From NCBI GenBank assembly GCA_023443225.1, contig JAEZVF010000087.1, positions 1-28,556 of the forward strand: DNA of 28,556 nt, given 5' to 3'. The stretch is from Bacillota bacterium. GTDB lineage: Bacteria; Bacillota; Clostridia; Lachnospirales; Lachnospiraceae. The notes beneath the pieces are model-generated. The model did no database searches. It was not told where the DNA came from and was given only the letters and a program-made list of their open reading frames with translations. Positions 1 to 7,735 of this stretch are shown here, one piece after another (within the stretch, counting starts at the first letter, position 1; each line of letters begins with the position of its first letter). The translations under genes and the position numbers were made by a program.

Positions 1-76
1 TGGTTAATGGTTATATTGTAGTCCTGTTTTTCACCGAATACAATCATTTAAATGATATTTCTTTGTATTGTACCAA

Positions 77-111
77 GTGCAGTGGAATTTAATCGTGCAA
101 AGTGGAATTTA
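77..111. repeat. 20-bp-spaced direct repeat in the AT-rich leader
   Basis: Two copies of AGTGGAATTTA lie at 81-91 and 101-111, each preceded by GTGCA (one copy as GTGCAA). The spacing is 20 bp, about two helical turns. This could be a pair of protein-binding sites or the worn end of an insertion sequence; repeated short motifs are typical of IS21-type ends. No transposase is visible nearby. Apart from this repeat and the promoter at 286-293, I see nothing else in 1-409. Confidence 0.35.
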
Positions 112-285
112 CCTTTTCAATTCACCTGTTTTATAATTGATCTTAAATAATTGATATAGGTTTCATAAGTCCAATTTAGATCATGAATTAAAAAGTGCTG
201 TTATAAAATGAATTATTTGAGAATTATGTCACCGAAATCATAAACTATATTTATTATTTTATTCTTTTCTTTTAAAGAGTGATAT

Positions 286-293
286 GCTATAAT
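286..293 (+). promoter_or_regulatory. Extended -10 promoter (TGCTATAAT) ahead of the gal regulator
   Basis: TGCTATAAT (TG at 285-286, TATAAT at 288-293) is a full extended -10 element. There is no good -35 at 265-270. Transcription would start near 300, leaving a leader of about 110 nt before the TTG start at 410. Confidence 0.4.
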
Positions 294-409
294 GATTACA
301 ACAGAAAATATAATTAACAACAAAAATTATGTTATAAATAAATATCGATATTTGTATAGGGATTTATTATATCTATTATGTTGCTAAATTATCAGATAGG
401 AGAGGAAAG

Positions 410-1324
410 TTGAATCATAATATTCATGTGAATTTAGATGATAAGAAAAGATTAACCCGTCTTGCAAAAGCCTTATCCATTGAAGTGCGAATCGATATTC
501 TAAAGCTCTTATGTAACATAGATTTAAACATTAATGAAATTGCAGAACGATTAATGATTCCACAATCCACAGCTGCAGCTCATGTCAAGGTATTAGAAGA
601 GGCGGGATTGATTAAAACAACACTCCAACCTGGCGTTAGGGGTTCTATGAAGGTATGCAGCAAACTATTAGATGCCTTTTCGGTAGACCTGATAAGCAAA
701 ATGGAGAAAGAAGTTACCATGATTCATATGCCAATCGGAAACTATGTAGACTATAAGGTAGAGCCTACCTGCGGTATCGTTAGCAGCAAAGGGCCGATCG
801 ATGAAGAAGATGAACCGAAATGTTTTTATAATCCGGACAGAACCCACGCAAAGCTCCTATGGTTTGGTAATGGATATATAGAATACCGCTTCCCTAATAA
901 TGTATTAAAACATAACAAGGAGAAAGAACTAGAATTATCTATGGAATTATGTTCTGAAGACCATGAGTATAACCTTGATTGTCCTTCTGACATTACAGTT
1001 TGGATCAATGGGTTAGAGGCAGGAACCTGGAACTGTCCCAGTGATTATGGTGGAAGACGGGGAAAGCTGAATCCAGATTGGTGGCCGGATAAGAGCACAC
1101 AGTATGGCATGTTAAAGAAATGGAAGTTAACAGAAGACGGAAGTTACCTGGATGATAAAAAGACAAACAATGCAAATATATACGATTATCATCTTTCTAA
1201 GGGGGAATATATATCCGTTAGAATTGGTATTAAAGAAGATGCACAACATGTAGGTGGTATCAATTTGTTTGGAGACTGCTTTGGAGATTATGCTCAAAAT
1301 ATACTAATGAAAATAGCATTTTAA
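410..1324 (+). CDS. ArsR-like winged-helix regulator with C-terminal beta-rich domain (likely gal operon regulator)
   Basis: This 304-aa protein is a probable DNA-binding transcription factor. Residues ~12-95 form an ArsR-type winged helix: a conserved ALSIEVRIDILKLL helix, then INEIAERLMIPQSTAAAHVKVLE as the helix-turn-helix, then a wing (GVRGSMKV). The remaining ~200 residues are far longer than in a normal ArsR protein (about 100 aa). They are rich in Trp, Tyr, Gly and Asp, with alternating strands such as ELELSMEL and DITVWINGLEAGTW that suggest a beta-sandwich, possibly a sugar-binding fold. The start is TTG, chosen because GGAGAGGAAAG sits directly upstream. galK follows after 76 bp with no terminator between, so the gene is probably the first of the gal operon and senses galactose or a derivative. 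The regulator type is fairly secure; the ligand is inference. Confidence 0.7.
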   Translation: MNHNIHVNLDDKKRLTRLAKALSIEVRIDILKLLCNIDLNINEIAERLMIPQSTAAAHVKVLEEAGLIKTTLQPGVRGSMKVCSKLLDAFSVDLISKMEKEVTMIHMPIGNYVDYKVEPTCGIVSSKGPIDEEDEPKCFYNPDRTHAKLLWFGNGYIEYRFPNNVLKHNKEKELELSMELCSEDHEYNLDCPSDITVWINGLEAGTWNCPSDYGGRRGKLNPDWWPDKSTQYGMLKKWKLTEDGSYLDDKKTNNANIYDYHLSKGEYISVRIGIKEDAQHVGGINLFGDCFGDYAQNILMKIAF

Positions 1325-1400
1325 CTTCTAGGGTAAGAAAACAGGAGAGTTTACACAGTTATAATTTGTAAGCAATTTAATTATGCAGAAAGAGGTTTAT

Positions 1401-2564
1401 ATGAAAGAAAAACTAATCACAAAATTCAAAGAAATCTTCGGTGATGGAGGAGAAATAGTTGCATTTTTTGCGCCTGGCCGGGTAAATCTGATCGGTGAGC
1501 ACACAGATTATAATGGTGGGCATGTATTTCCTTGTGCTTTAACGATTGGAACCTATGCAGTAGCCAGGAAGAATCAGGATAAAACTTTACGATTTTATTC
1601 TATGAATTTTGAGCAAAAAGGAGTAATTACTGTAGATTTACAAGGACTTACCTATCAAAAGGAAGATGATTGGGCGAATTATCCGAAGGGAGTTTTTTGG
1701 GCATTTGAACAAAAGGGGCATGTCATAACAGAGGGCATGGATGTACTCTATTATGGGGATATACCAAATGCTTCAGGCTTATCTTCGTCAGCATCTCTTG
1801 AAGTAGTAACTGGATATATTATCAAAGAAATGTTTGGTATTGATATTGACATGATTTCTATTGCATTACTAAGTCAGTTTGCAGAGAATAAGTTTATCGG
1901 TGTAAATTGCGGTATCATGGATCAATTTTCAATCGCTATGGGGAAGAAAGACCATGCCATATTTCTTAATACTAGTAATCTGAGTTACGAATATGCACCA
2001 ATACACCTAAAGAATGCGAAAATAATCATTGCTAATAGCAATAAGAAACGTGGACTTGGAGATTCGAAATATAATGAAAGAAGACGGGAAAGCGAACTGG
2101 CACTTGCAGAACTTCAAAAAGTTGTTAGTATTAAAGAACTATGTGAGTTAACAGAAGAAGAACTTGAGCAATATAGTAGTGTTATAACGGATTCGGTTTT
2201 GAAAAAACGTGCAAAACATGCTGTATATGAGAACCAAAGAACTATTTTGGCTGTGAAAGCGCTAAAGGCAGATGATATACAGAAATTTGGTCAGTTAATG
2301 AATGAATCACATGTTTCTATGCGTGATGACTATGAAATAACCGGAAAAGAAATGGACTGTCTAGTGGAAGCTGCTTGGAATCAGAAGGGAGTAATCGGTT
2401 CTCGAATGACGGGAGGTGGCTTTGGCGGATGTACCGTTAGTATCGTGGAGGAAAGTGAAGTAAATAGTTTTATTATTAATGTTGGAAACAGGTATGAACA
2501 AAATATCGGATATAAAGCAGATTTTTATGTTGTTGATATAGGAAATGGACCAAGTATATTATAA
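1401..2564 (+). CDS. galK: Galactokinase
   Basis: The protein phosphorylates galactose to galactose-1-phosphate with ATP, the first committed step of the Leloir pathway. At 387 aa it has the normal bacterial length. All three GHMP-kinase motifs are present: the galactokinase signature GRVNLIGEHTDYNGG at residues 26-40, the phosphate-binding loop GLSSSAS at 126-132, and GGGFGGC at 338-344. An in-frame ATG at 1383 would add six residues (MQKEVY) but has no ribosome site; the AAAGAGG that follows it is spaced correctly for the ATG at 1401, which I therefore prefer. galE begins 23 bp downstream and galT follows, so this is one operon. Confidence 0.96.
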   Translation: MKEKLITKFKEIFGDGGEIVAFFAPGRVNLIGEHTDYNGGHVFPCALTIGTYAVARKNQDKTLRFYSMNFEQKGVITVDLQGLTYQKEDDWANYPKGVFWAFEQKGHVITEGMDVLYYGDIPNASGLSSSASLEVVTGYIIKEMFGIDIDMISIALLSQFAENKFIGVNCGIMDQFSIAMGKKDHAIFLNTSNLSYEYAPIHLKNAKIIIANSNKKRGLGDSKYNERRRESELALAELQKVVSIKELCELTEEELEQYSSVITDSVLKKRAKHAVYENQRTILAVKALKADDIQKFGQLMNESHVSMRDDYEITGKEMDCLVEAAWNQKGVIGSRMTGGGFGGCTVSIVEESEVNSFIINVGNRYEQNIGYKADFYVVDIGNGPSIL

Positions 2565-2587
2565 TGTATAGGAAAGGATGATTTATT

Positions 2588-3580
2588 ATGGCAATATTAG
2601 TTTTAGGAGGAGCCGGCTATATTGGTTCACATACCGTATATGAGTTAATTGATCGAGGAGAAGATGTTGTTATTGCAGATAATTTAGAAACCGGGTACAT
2701 CGAAGCGGTTCACCCCAAAGCACGTTTTTATCAAGGTGATATACGAAACAGAGCATTTATAGATGGTGTATTTGAAAAAGAGAAAATAGAAGCAGTGATT
2801 CATTTCGCTGCGAATTCCCTGGTCGGGGAAAGTATGACGAATCCCTTAAAGTATTATGATAATAATCTATGTGGAACTAAGGTTTTACTAGAATCTATGG
2901 TTGCTCATGGGATTGATAAGATCGTATTTTCTTCTACCGCAGCAACTTATGGAGAACCGGAAAGGGTGCCTATATTGGAAACAGACCACACAGAACCTAC
3001 CAATACCTATGGTGAAACTAAATTATCCATGGAGAAAATGTTTAAATGGACCAGTAAAGCTCATGGGTTACGTTACGTTTCCTTACGATACTTTAATGCC
3101 TGTGGAGCCCATCCGAACGGCAATATTGGTGAAGCCCACAATCCGGAAAGTCATCTGATTCCTCTGATTCTTCAGGTTCCCAACGGACAGAGAGAAGCAA
3201 TTAGTATCTTCGGAGAGGATTATGATACAAAAGATGGTACTTGCGTCAGGGACTACATTCATGTAATGGATTTAGCAGAGGCTCATATATTAGCTGTAAA
3301 ATATCTAATGGATGGAAAGGAAAGTAATATTTTCAATCTTGGTAACGGATATGGATTTACAGTAAAAGAAGTTATTGATGCTGCAAGAAAAGTAACTGCT
3401 GCAGAGATTCCTGCAATTGTTGCGCCAAGGAGAGCTGGTGATCCGGCACAATTAATTGCTTCCAGTGAGAAAGCAAAAACAGTTCTTGGTTGGAATGCAA
3501 AGCATGGTGATATTTCTGAAATTATACAATCCGCTTGGAATTGGCATAAGACGCACCCAAATGGTTATAAAAACAAATAA
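2588..3580 (+). CDS. galE: UDP-glucose 4-epimerase
   Basis: This NAD-dependent short-chain dehydrogenase interconverts UDP-galactose and UDP-glucose, regenerating the UDP-glucose used by GalT. The 330 aa match the family's usual length. The Rossmann NAD-binding motif GGAGYIGSH is at residues 7-15. The catalytic set is intact: SSTAATYGE at 115-123 and the YxxxK pair Y141/K145 in YGETK. NIGEAHNPESHLIPLI is the usual UDP-sugar binding loop. The ATG at 2588 has GGAAAGGATG upstream. It lies between galK and galT in the same orientation with short gaps. Confidence 0.96.
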   Translation: MAILVLGGAGYIGSHTVYELIDRGEDVVIADNLETGYIEAVHPKARFYQGDIRNRAFIDGVFEKEKIEAVIHFAANSLVGESMTNPLKYYDNNLCGTKVLLESMVAHGIDKIVFSSTAATYGEPERVPILETDHTEPTNTYGETKLSMEKMFKWTSKAHGLRYVSLRYFNACGAHPNGNIGEAHNPESHLIPLILQVPNGQREAISIFGEDYDTKDGTCVRDYIHVMDLAEAHILAVKYLMDGKESNIFNLGNGYGFTVKEVIDAARKVTAAEIPAIVAPRRAGDPAQLIASSEKAKTVLGWNAKHGDISEIIQSAWNWHKTHPNGYKNK

Positions 3581-3640
3581 AACGAAACAAGCTCTTATGT
3601 AACTGGGTGGATTTATAGGATACATTCGAAAGAGGACAAC

Positions 3641-5197
3641 ATGATAAATCAATATATTACTGCTTTGGTTGATTACGCATTAAAGATCGGTCTGATTCAG
3701 AATTACGACAGAACCTTTACGATAAATACGTTATTGGATCTGTTCCAGAAAGATGAATATGAAGAGCCGGAAGAAAAACTATCGGAGTTCATGTCTCTGG
3801 AAGATATTTTAAACAAGATGACGGATTATGCTTATGAACATAATATCATATGCAAAAACAGTATAACTTACCGTGATTTGTTTGATACAAAAATTATGGG
3901 ATGCCTGCTAGCAAAACCTTCTGAAATAATAGCTGAATTTCAGAAGTTATACCATATGGATTCTAAGAAAGCAACGGATTATTACTATAGATTCAGCCAA
4001 GAGACCAATTATATCCGACGGGATAGAATTCTACGTGATGTGAAATGGATAACAAAAACAGAATATGGTGATATTGATATTACCATTAACCTGTCGAAAC
4101 CGGAAAAGGATCCTATGGATATTGCTGCTGCAAGGAATATGAAACAAAGCGGCTATCCCAAATGCCTCTTGTGCAAAGAAAACGAAGGATATGCCGGAAC
4201 ATTGAATCATCCAGCCAGACAGAATCATAGAATAATTCCTGTTACGATTGCAAATGAAGAGTGGGGCTTTCAATACTCTCCGTATGTATACTATAATGAA
4301 CATTGCATTGTATTCAATAAGAAACATATACCGATGAAGATAAGCCAGGAAACCATAGGAAAATTATTTGACTTTGTAAGGCAGTTTCCTCATTATTTCC
4401 TTGGTTCCAATGCTGATTTGCCAATTGTAGGTGGGTCCATACTTACGCATGAACATTTCCAAGGCGGTAACTATACATTTCCATTAGCAAAAGCGCCCAT
4501 AGAATATGAATTCACAATCAAGGGACAGGAGCAAGTGGTTGCTGGTATCGTAAAATGGCCAATGTCAGTCATACGCCTGAAAGCAAAGGAAACGGAGCCT
4601 TTAATTAATTTGGGTGGAAGGATTATAGACAGCTGGAAAGACTACTCTGATGAGTCAGCTTTCCTTTATGCTTACTCTGATATGGATGGAAATGTTATTA
4701 ATAAACATGACGGGCTGTGGAGAGAATCAGTGAAGGAGTATGAACCACATAATACAATAACACCAATAGCACGTAAAAATGGGGATAATTATGAATTAGA
4801 TCTTATCCTACGAAATAATATAACCACAAAAGAACATCCATATGGGGTATATCATCCTCACGAAGAATTACATCATATTAAAAAGGAGAATATTGGGCTA
4901 ATAGAAGTTATGGGATTGGCCATCCTTCCTGCCAGATTAATCGATGAAATGGAACTTCTTAAAGAATACATACTGACTGGAAAAGACATAGCTTCCAATC
5001 AGGTAATAGAAAAGCATAAAAAATGGGTGGAAGAATTCATACCACAATATGAAATTGTCAATGAGGAGAATATTGATAATATTTTAAAAAATGAAATAGG
5101 AATTGTATTTTTAAAGGTTCTTCAACATGCGGGTGTTTATAAACGAAATATAGAAGGACTACAAGCATTTCTTAGATTTATAGATTCTATTCAGTAA
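3641..5197 (+). CDS. galT: Galactose-1-phosphate uridylyltransferase, class II (Firmicute type)
   Basis: The enzyme transfers UMP between UDP-glucose and galactose-1-phosphate, giving UDP-galactose and glucose-1-phosphate. At 518 aa it is the long class II form found in Firmicutes, not the ~350-aa class I enzyme of enterobacteria. The active-site region reads GGSILTHEHFQGG, with H270, H272 and Q274 in the position of the nucleotidyl-accepting histidine motif. A KCLLC pair (C175, C178) lies upstream, in a region where related enzymes may bind metal. AGAGGA precedes the ATG. The stop codon runs directly into the left arm of the palindrome at 5197-5328, so the gene ends at or in a transcription-terminating structure. 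No mutarotase (galM) gene is present in the operon. Confidence 0.94.
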   Translation: MINQYITALVDYALKIGLIQNYDRTFTINTLLDLFQKDEYEEPEEKLSEFMSLEDILNKMTDYAYEHNIICKNSITYRDLFDTKIMGCLLAKPSEIIAEFQKLYHMDSKKATDYYYRFSQETNYIRRDRILRDVKWITKTEYGDIDITINLSKPEKDPMDIAAARNMKQSGYPKCLLCKENEGYAGTLNHPARQNHRIIPVTIANEEWGFQYSPYVYYNEHCIVFNKKHIPMKISQETIGKLFDFVRQFPHYFLGSNADLPIVGGSILTHEHFQGGNYTFPLAKAPIEYEFTIKGQEQVVAGIVKWPMSVIRLKAKETEPLINLGGRIIDSWKDYSDESAFLYAYSDMDGNVINKHDGLWRESVKEYEPHNTITPIARKNGDNYELDLILRNNITTKEHPYGVYHPHEELHHIKKENIGLIEVMGLAILPARLIDEMELLKEYILTGKDIASNQVIEKHKKWVEEFIPQYEIVNEENIDNILKNEIGIVFLKVLQHAGVYKRNIEGLQAFLRFIDSIQ

Positions 5198-5328
5198 AAA
5201 AGCTGTTACAAAATATTTATGTGGAGAATTAATATTTCCCTTCTAGGTAGACAAGTGAAATCATAAAAACTTGCACTTAGGAGGGAGTTTTTAAAATTCA
5301 ACGAATCATATTTTGTAACAGCCTTTTT
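5197..5328. repeat. ~130-bp imperfect palindrome (MITE-like element or long hairpin) after galT
   Basis: The ends are near-perfect inverted repeats: 5197-5216 (AAAAAGCTGTTACAAAATAT) pairs with 5308-5327 with a single mismatch. The symmetry continues inward: TTCCCTTCTAGGT near 5235 and ACAAGTGA pair with ACTTGCACTTAGGAGGGAG at 5269-5287. The right arm ends in CCTTTTT, so the RNA could act as a terminator for the gal operon. Total length and near-complete palindromy resemble miniature inverted-repeat elements; no target duplication is obvious. Confidence 0.6.
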
Positions 5329-5467
5329 AGTTAAATTAAAATATTTTTTAATTTACTTAATGTCACTTAATTCGATACAGTATTCGCAAATGAAATTCCT
5401 TCTTATGCCTTTTTATAGAATAGAGCATAATTATTTGGAGAATATACAAATAGATAATGGAGGAAGG

Positions 5468-5497
5468 ATGTTGTCAGGCATATACAAGTTGCTTTGA
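5468..5497 (+). other. Possible 9-codon leader ORF before sdaAB
   Basis: ATG at 5468 encodes MLSGIYKLL and ends at TGA 5495-5497, 13 nt before the likely sdaAB start. It carries the only good ribosome site in the area, GGAGG at 5459-5463, although the 4-nt spacing is short. It may couple translation to sdaAB. Expression is unproven. Confidence 0.3.
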
Positions 5498-5510
5498 TAA
5501 TGATGACGCT

Positions 5511-6191
5511 ATGAATACAAGGAAAGAAATAAGTGTTTTTGATATTATTGGTCCCAATATGATAGGACCATCAAGCTCTCATACTGCAGGTGCTCTCCGA
5601 ATTGCAAGACTTGCAGCTAAGATGGTGAAAAACTCAATAGTTAAAGTGGATTTTATTCTCTATGGATCATTTGCACGAACTTATAAGGGTCATGGAACCG
5701 ACAGAGCTTTATTGGGGGGCATTCTAGGTTTTGAGACGGAAGATTATCGAATTAAAGACTCTTTTTTACATGCAGATAAGGCTGGATTGCAATACACTTT
5801 TGAATTCAATACAAAGAATAAAGCAGTTCATCCAAATACAGTAGATATTGTTATAACGGACAGTGAAGGCACAACAACCAGCGTTACCGGAATTTCCATT
5901 GGAGGTGGAGGTGCTGTCATAAGAAAAATAAATGGTGTTACTATAGATTTATCAGGAGAGTATAATACGCTTGTGATACGGCATAAAGATTTACCGGGTG
6001 CGGTAGCCTATGTAACTAAAATACTTAGCGATTATGATATTAATATCGCTTTTATGAAGCTATACCGTGAAAAGAAAGGAACTATAGCATATTCTGTCAT
6101 TGAAGCAGATGAACTGATAACTCCAAATATAATTCAAAAAATAGAAGCATCAAGTAATATAATCAGTGCATTGTTAGTACCAAAAGAATAA
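5511..6191 (+). CDS. sdaAB: L-serine dehydratase, beta subunit (iron-sulfur type)
   Basis: This is the small subunit of the oxygen-sensitive [4Fe-4S] L-serine dehydratase, which converts serine to pyruvate and ammonia. The 226-aa protein starts with the family's N-terminal signature SVFDIIGPNMIGPSSSHTAGA (residues 8-28). It ends with an ACT domain at about 150-215 (LPGAVAYVTKILSDYDINIAF), which may bind serine. The open frame could begin at 5457, but the extra 18 residues (MEEGCCQAY...) do not look like the family, and that ATG lacks a properly spaced ribosome site. I therefore prefer the ATG at 5511. That start also lacks a Shine-Dalgarno sequence and may depend on the short leader ORF at 5468. 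The alpha subunit gene follows after 41 bp. Confidence 0.92.
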   Translation: MNTRKEISVFDIIGPNMIGPSSSHTAGALRIARLAAKMVKNSIVKVDFILYGSFARTYKGHGTDRALLGGILGFETEDYRIKDSFLHADKAGLQYTFEFNTKNKAVHPNTVDIVITDSEGTTTSVTGISIGGGGAVIRKINGVTIDLSGEYNTLVIRHKDLPGAVAYVTKILSDYDINIAFMKLYREKKGTIAYSVIEADELITPNIIQKIEASSNIISALLVPKE

Positions 6192-6222
6192 TGAAATATA
6201 AAAGGAGGTGAAAGGCATCCTT

Positions 6223-6231
6223 ATGCCATAG
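6223..6231 (+). other. Two-codon start-stop ORF (ATGCCATAG) before sdaAA
   Basis: The strong site AAAGGAGGTG at 6201-6210 lies about 24 nt from the sdaAA ATG, which is too far for direct use. Between them is ATGCCATAG, whose stop ends one base before that ATG. AAAGG at 6211-6215 is 7 nt from this mini start. Termination followed by reinitiation at 6233 is a possible arrangement. Confidence 0.3.
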
Positions 6232-6232
6232 T

Positions 6233-7132
6233 ATGAGTACGGACTTTAAAACAGGAACAGCCTTAATAAAAATCTGCGATGATGAGAATATCTCAATCTC
6301 TCAGGCAATGATGAACAGAGAAATTGATTATCTTGACAAGGAACAACAGGAAGTTTGGAATAAAATGCAACATGCGTGGTTAATTATGCAAAACTCAGCT
6401 CAAAAAGCATTGAATGAGCAAATGGAATCTATAGGAGGGCTAATAGGCGGCGAAGCCGCAAGAATACAGAGCCGCTACAAAGAAGGATTACCTTCGGCAT
6501 GCGGGAATCTGATGACTAAGGCAATTTCATATGCTATGGGGGTTTTGGAAGTCAATGCTTCTATGGGTTTAATAGTTGCTGCTCCTACAGCGGGTTCTTC
6601 TGGGGTTCTACCTGGGGCATTACTTGCTATTAAGGAAGAACTTAATCTACCAGATGAATCAATCATTAAAGCGCTATTTAATGCAGGAGCTGTTGGTTAT
6701 TTAATCGCATATAATGCTACAATAGCAGGTGCTGAAGGCGGATGCCAGGCTGAGGTTGGAACTGCATCTGCTATGGCTGCGTCAGCGGTGGTAGAATTAT
6801 TAGGTGGGACACCAAGACAAAGTCTCAGTGCTGCCTCTGGTGCCATGGCAAATATTCTGGGATTAGTCTGTGATCCTATTGGAGGCTTAGTGGAAGCACC
6901 TTGTCAACAAAGAAATGCAATGGGAGTATCAAATGCATTAATAAGTGCCGAAATTGCCTTAAGCAAAATTGAGAATCTGGTTCCTTTTGATGAGGTCGTG
7001 GCAGTAATGTATCATGTGGGTCGGAACATGCCCCACGAGTTACGAGAAACTGCTTTAGGTGGTATGGCAGTCGCTCCAAGTGCATGCAATAGAAGTAAAA
7101 AGATGCAACATGGCTGTAATAAACCGGGGTGA
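6233..7132 (+). CDS. sdaAA: L-serine dehydratase, alpha subunit (iron-sulfur type)
   Basis: This is the large catalytic subunit partnering the product of the preceding gene; together they deaminate L-serine to pyruvate. The 299 aa match the normal alpha-subunit length of about 290. Three conserved cysteines fit the [4Fe-4S] ligands: C171 (GGCQAEVG), C213 (VCDPIGG) and C224 (APCQQRNA). Gly/Ala-rich core motifs such as PTAGSSGVLPGAL and SAMAASAVVELLGGTP are typical. The C-terminal tail carries further cysteines (SACNRS and QHGCNKPG); a tail cysteine occupies the active site in the Legionella enzyme, so one of these could do the same. Upstream stops rule out an earlier in-frame start, so ATG 6233 is used despite its distant ribosome site. 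Confidence 0.94.
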   Translation: MSTDFKTGTALIKICDDENISISQAMMNREIDYLDKEQQEVWNKMQHAWLIMQNSAQKALNEQMESIGGLIGGEAARIQSRYKEGLPSACGNLMTKAISYAMGVLEVNASMGLIVAAPTAGSSGVLPGALLAIKEELNLPDESIIKALFNAGAVGYLIAYNATIAGAEGGCQAEVGTASAMAASAVVELLGGTPRQSLSAASGAMANILGLVCDPIGGLVEAPCQQRNAMGVSNALISAEIALSKIENLVPFDEVVAVMYHVGRNMPHELRETALGGMAVAPSACNRSKKMQHGCNKPG

Positions 7133-7176
7133 TATTGTCGATCTAGATAAACAACAACCCTTATATTGATGATTTT

Positions 7177-7217
7177 AGGTATTTGCGAAACGCTCTTTCA
7201 GTGTTTCACAAATGCCT
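7177..7217. terminator. Hairpin after the serine dehydratase operon
   Basis: AGGTATTTGCGAAACGCT pairs with AGTGTTTCACAAATGCCT (15 of 18 positions) around a 5-nt loop. The T-run that follows is weak and interrupted. It is a likely terminator for sdaAB-sdaAA. Confidence 0.55.
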
Positions 7218-7312
7218 ATTGTATGATTTTTACATAGAAATCAGGTTTGCTAATGCAAGTATAAGATTTATTAAAAATAAGTTAAATATTGGTTAATTAA
7301 ACGTAAAGGTAG

Positions 7313-7358
7313 TTGACATTTTTTTTGTTTTGTCATATTGTAATTTTACAAACAATAT
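7313..7358 (+). promoter_or_regulatory. padR promoter with overlapping dyad operator
   Basis: The -35 TTGACA (7313-7318) and -10 TATTGT (7336-7341) are 17 bp apart. A perfect dyad, TTGTAA-TT-TTACAA (7338-7351), overlaps the -10. It is nested within a wider ATATTGT (7335-7341) / ACAATAT (7352-7358) inverted repeat. A further ATATTGT occurs near 7389. The position suits autorepression by the PadR protein. Confidence 0.6.
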
Positions 7359-7414
7359 TATACGGCATATGATATTAAAAAAATAATAATATTGTAGGAA
7401 AGGGAGTGTAGCAT

Positions 7415-7735
7415 ATGGTATTTAATACTGGTGCAGCATTGCTGGATGCAATTGTTCTAGCTGTTGTATCCAAGGAAAAGGATGGAACCTATGGTTATAA
7501 AATAACTCAAGATGTCCGTCAAGCTATAGAAATATCAGAATCAACATTATACCCGGTATTGCGTCGTTTACAAAAAGACAGTTGTTTAGAAGTATATGAT
7601 ATGGAATGTGATGGGAGAAATCGGAGATATTATAGAATTACAGATAGAGGGAAAGTGCAGCTTCATTTTTATTTTGAAGAATGGCAAAGCTATTGTAACA
7701 AGATCAATAATCTGTTCATGGGGGTGAAATATTAA
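7415..7735 (+). CDS. PadR-family transcriptional regulator
   Basis: This 106-aa protein is a small winged-helix repressor. It shows the PadR signature in order: DGTYGYKITQDV, then the recognition helix in ESTLYPVLRRLQKDS, then the wing (GRNRRYYRITDRGK). The length fits the short PadR-s2 type. The ATG has GGGAG upstream. The next gene (DUF1700) starts immediately after the stop, so they are co-translated. PadR proteins of this type usually control the membrane-protein genes beside them, and a dyad over this gene's own -10 suggests autoregulation. The inducing signal is unknown. Confidence 0.88.
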   Translation: MVFNTGAALLDAIVLAVVSKEKDGTYGYKITQDVRQAIEISESTLYPVLRRLQKDSCLEVYDMECDGRNRRYYRITDRGKVQLHFYFEEWQSYCNKINNLFMGVKY

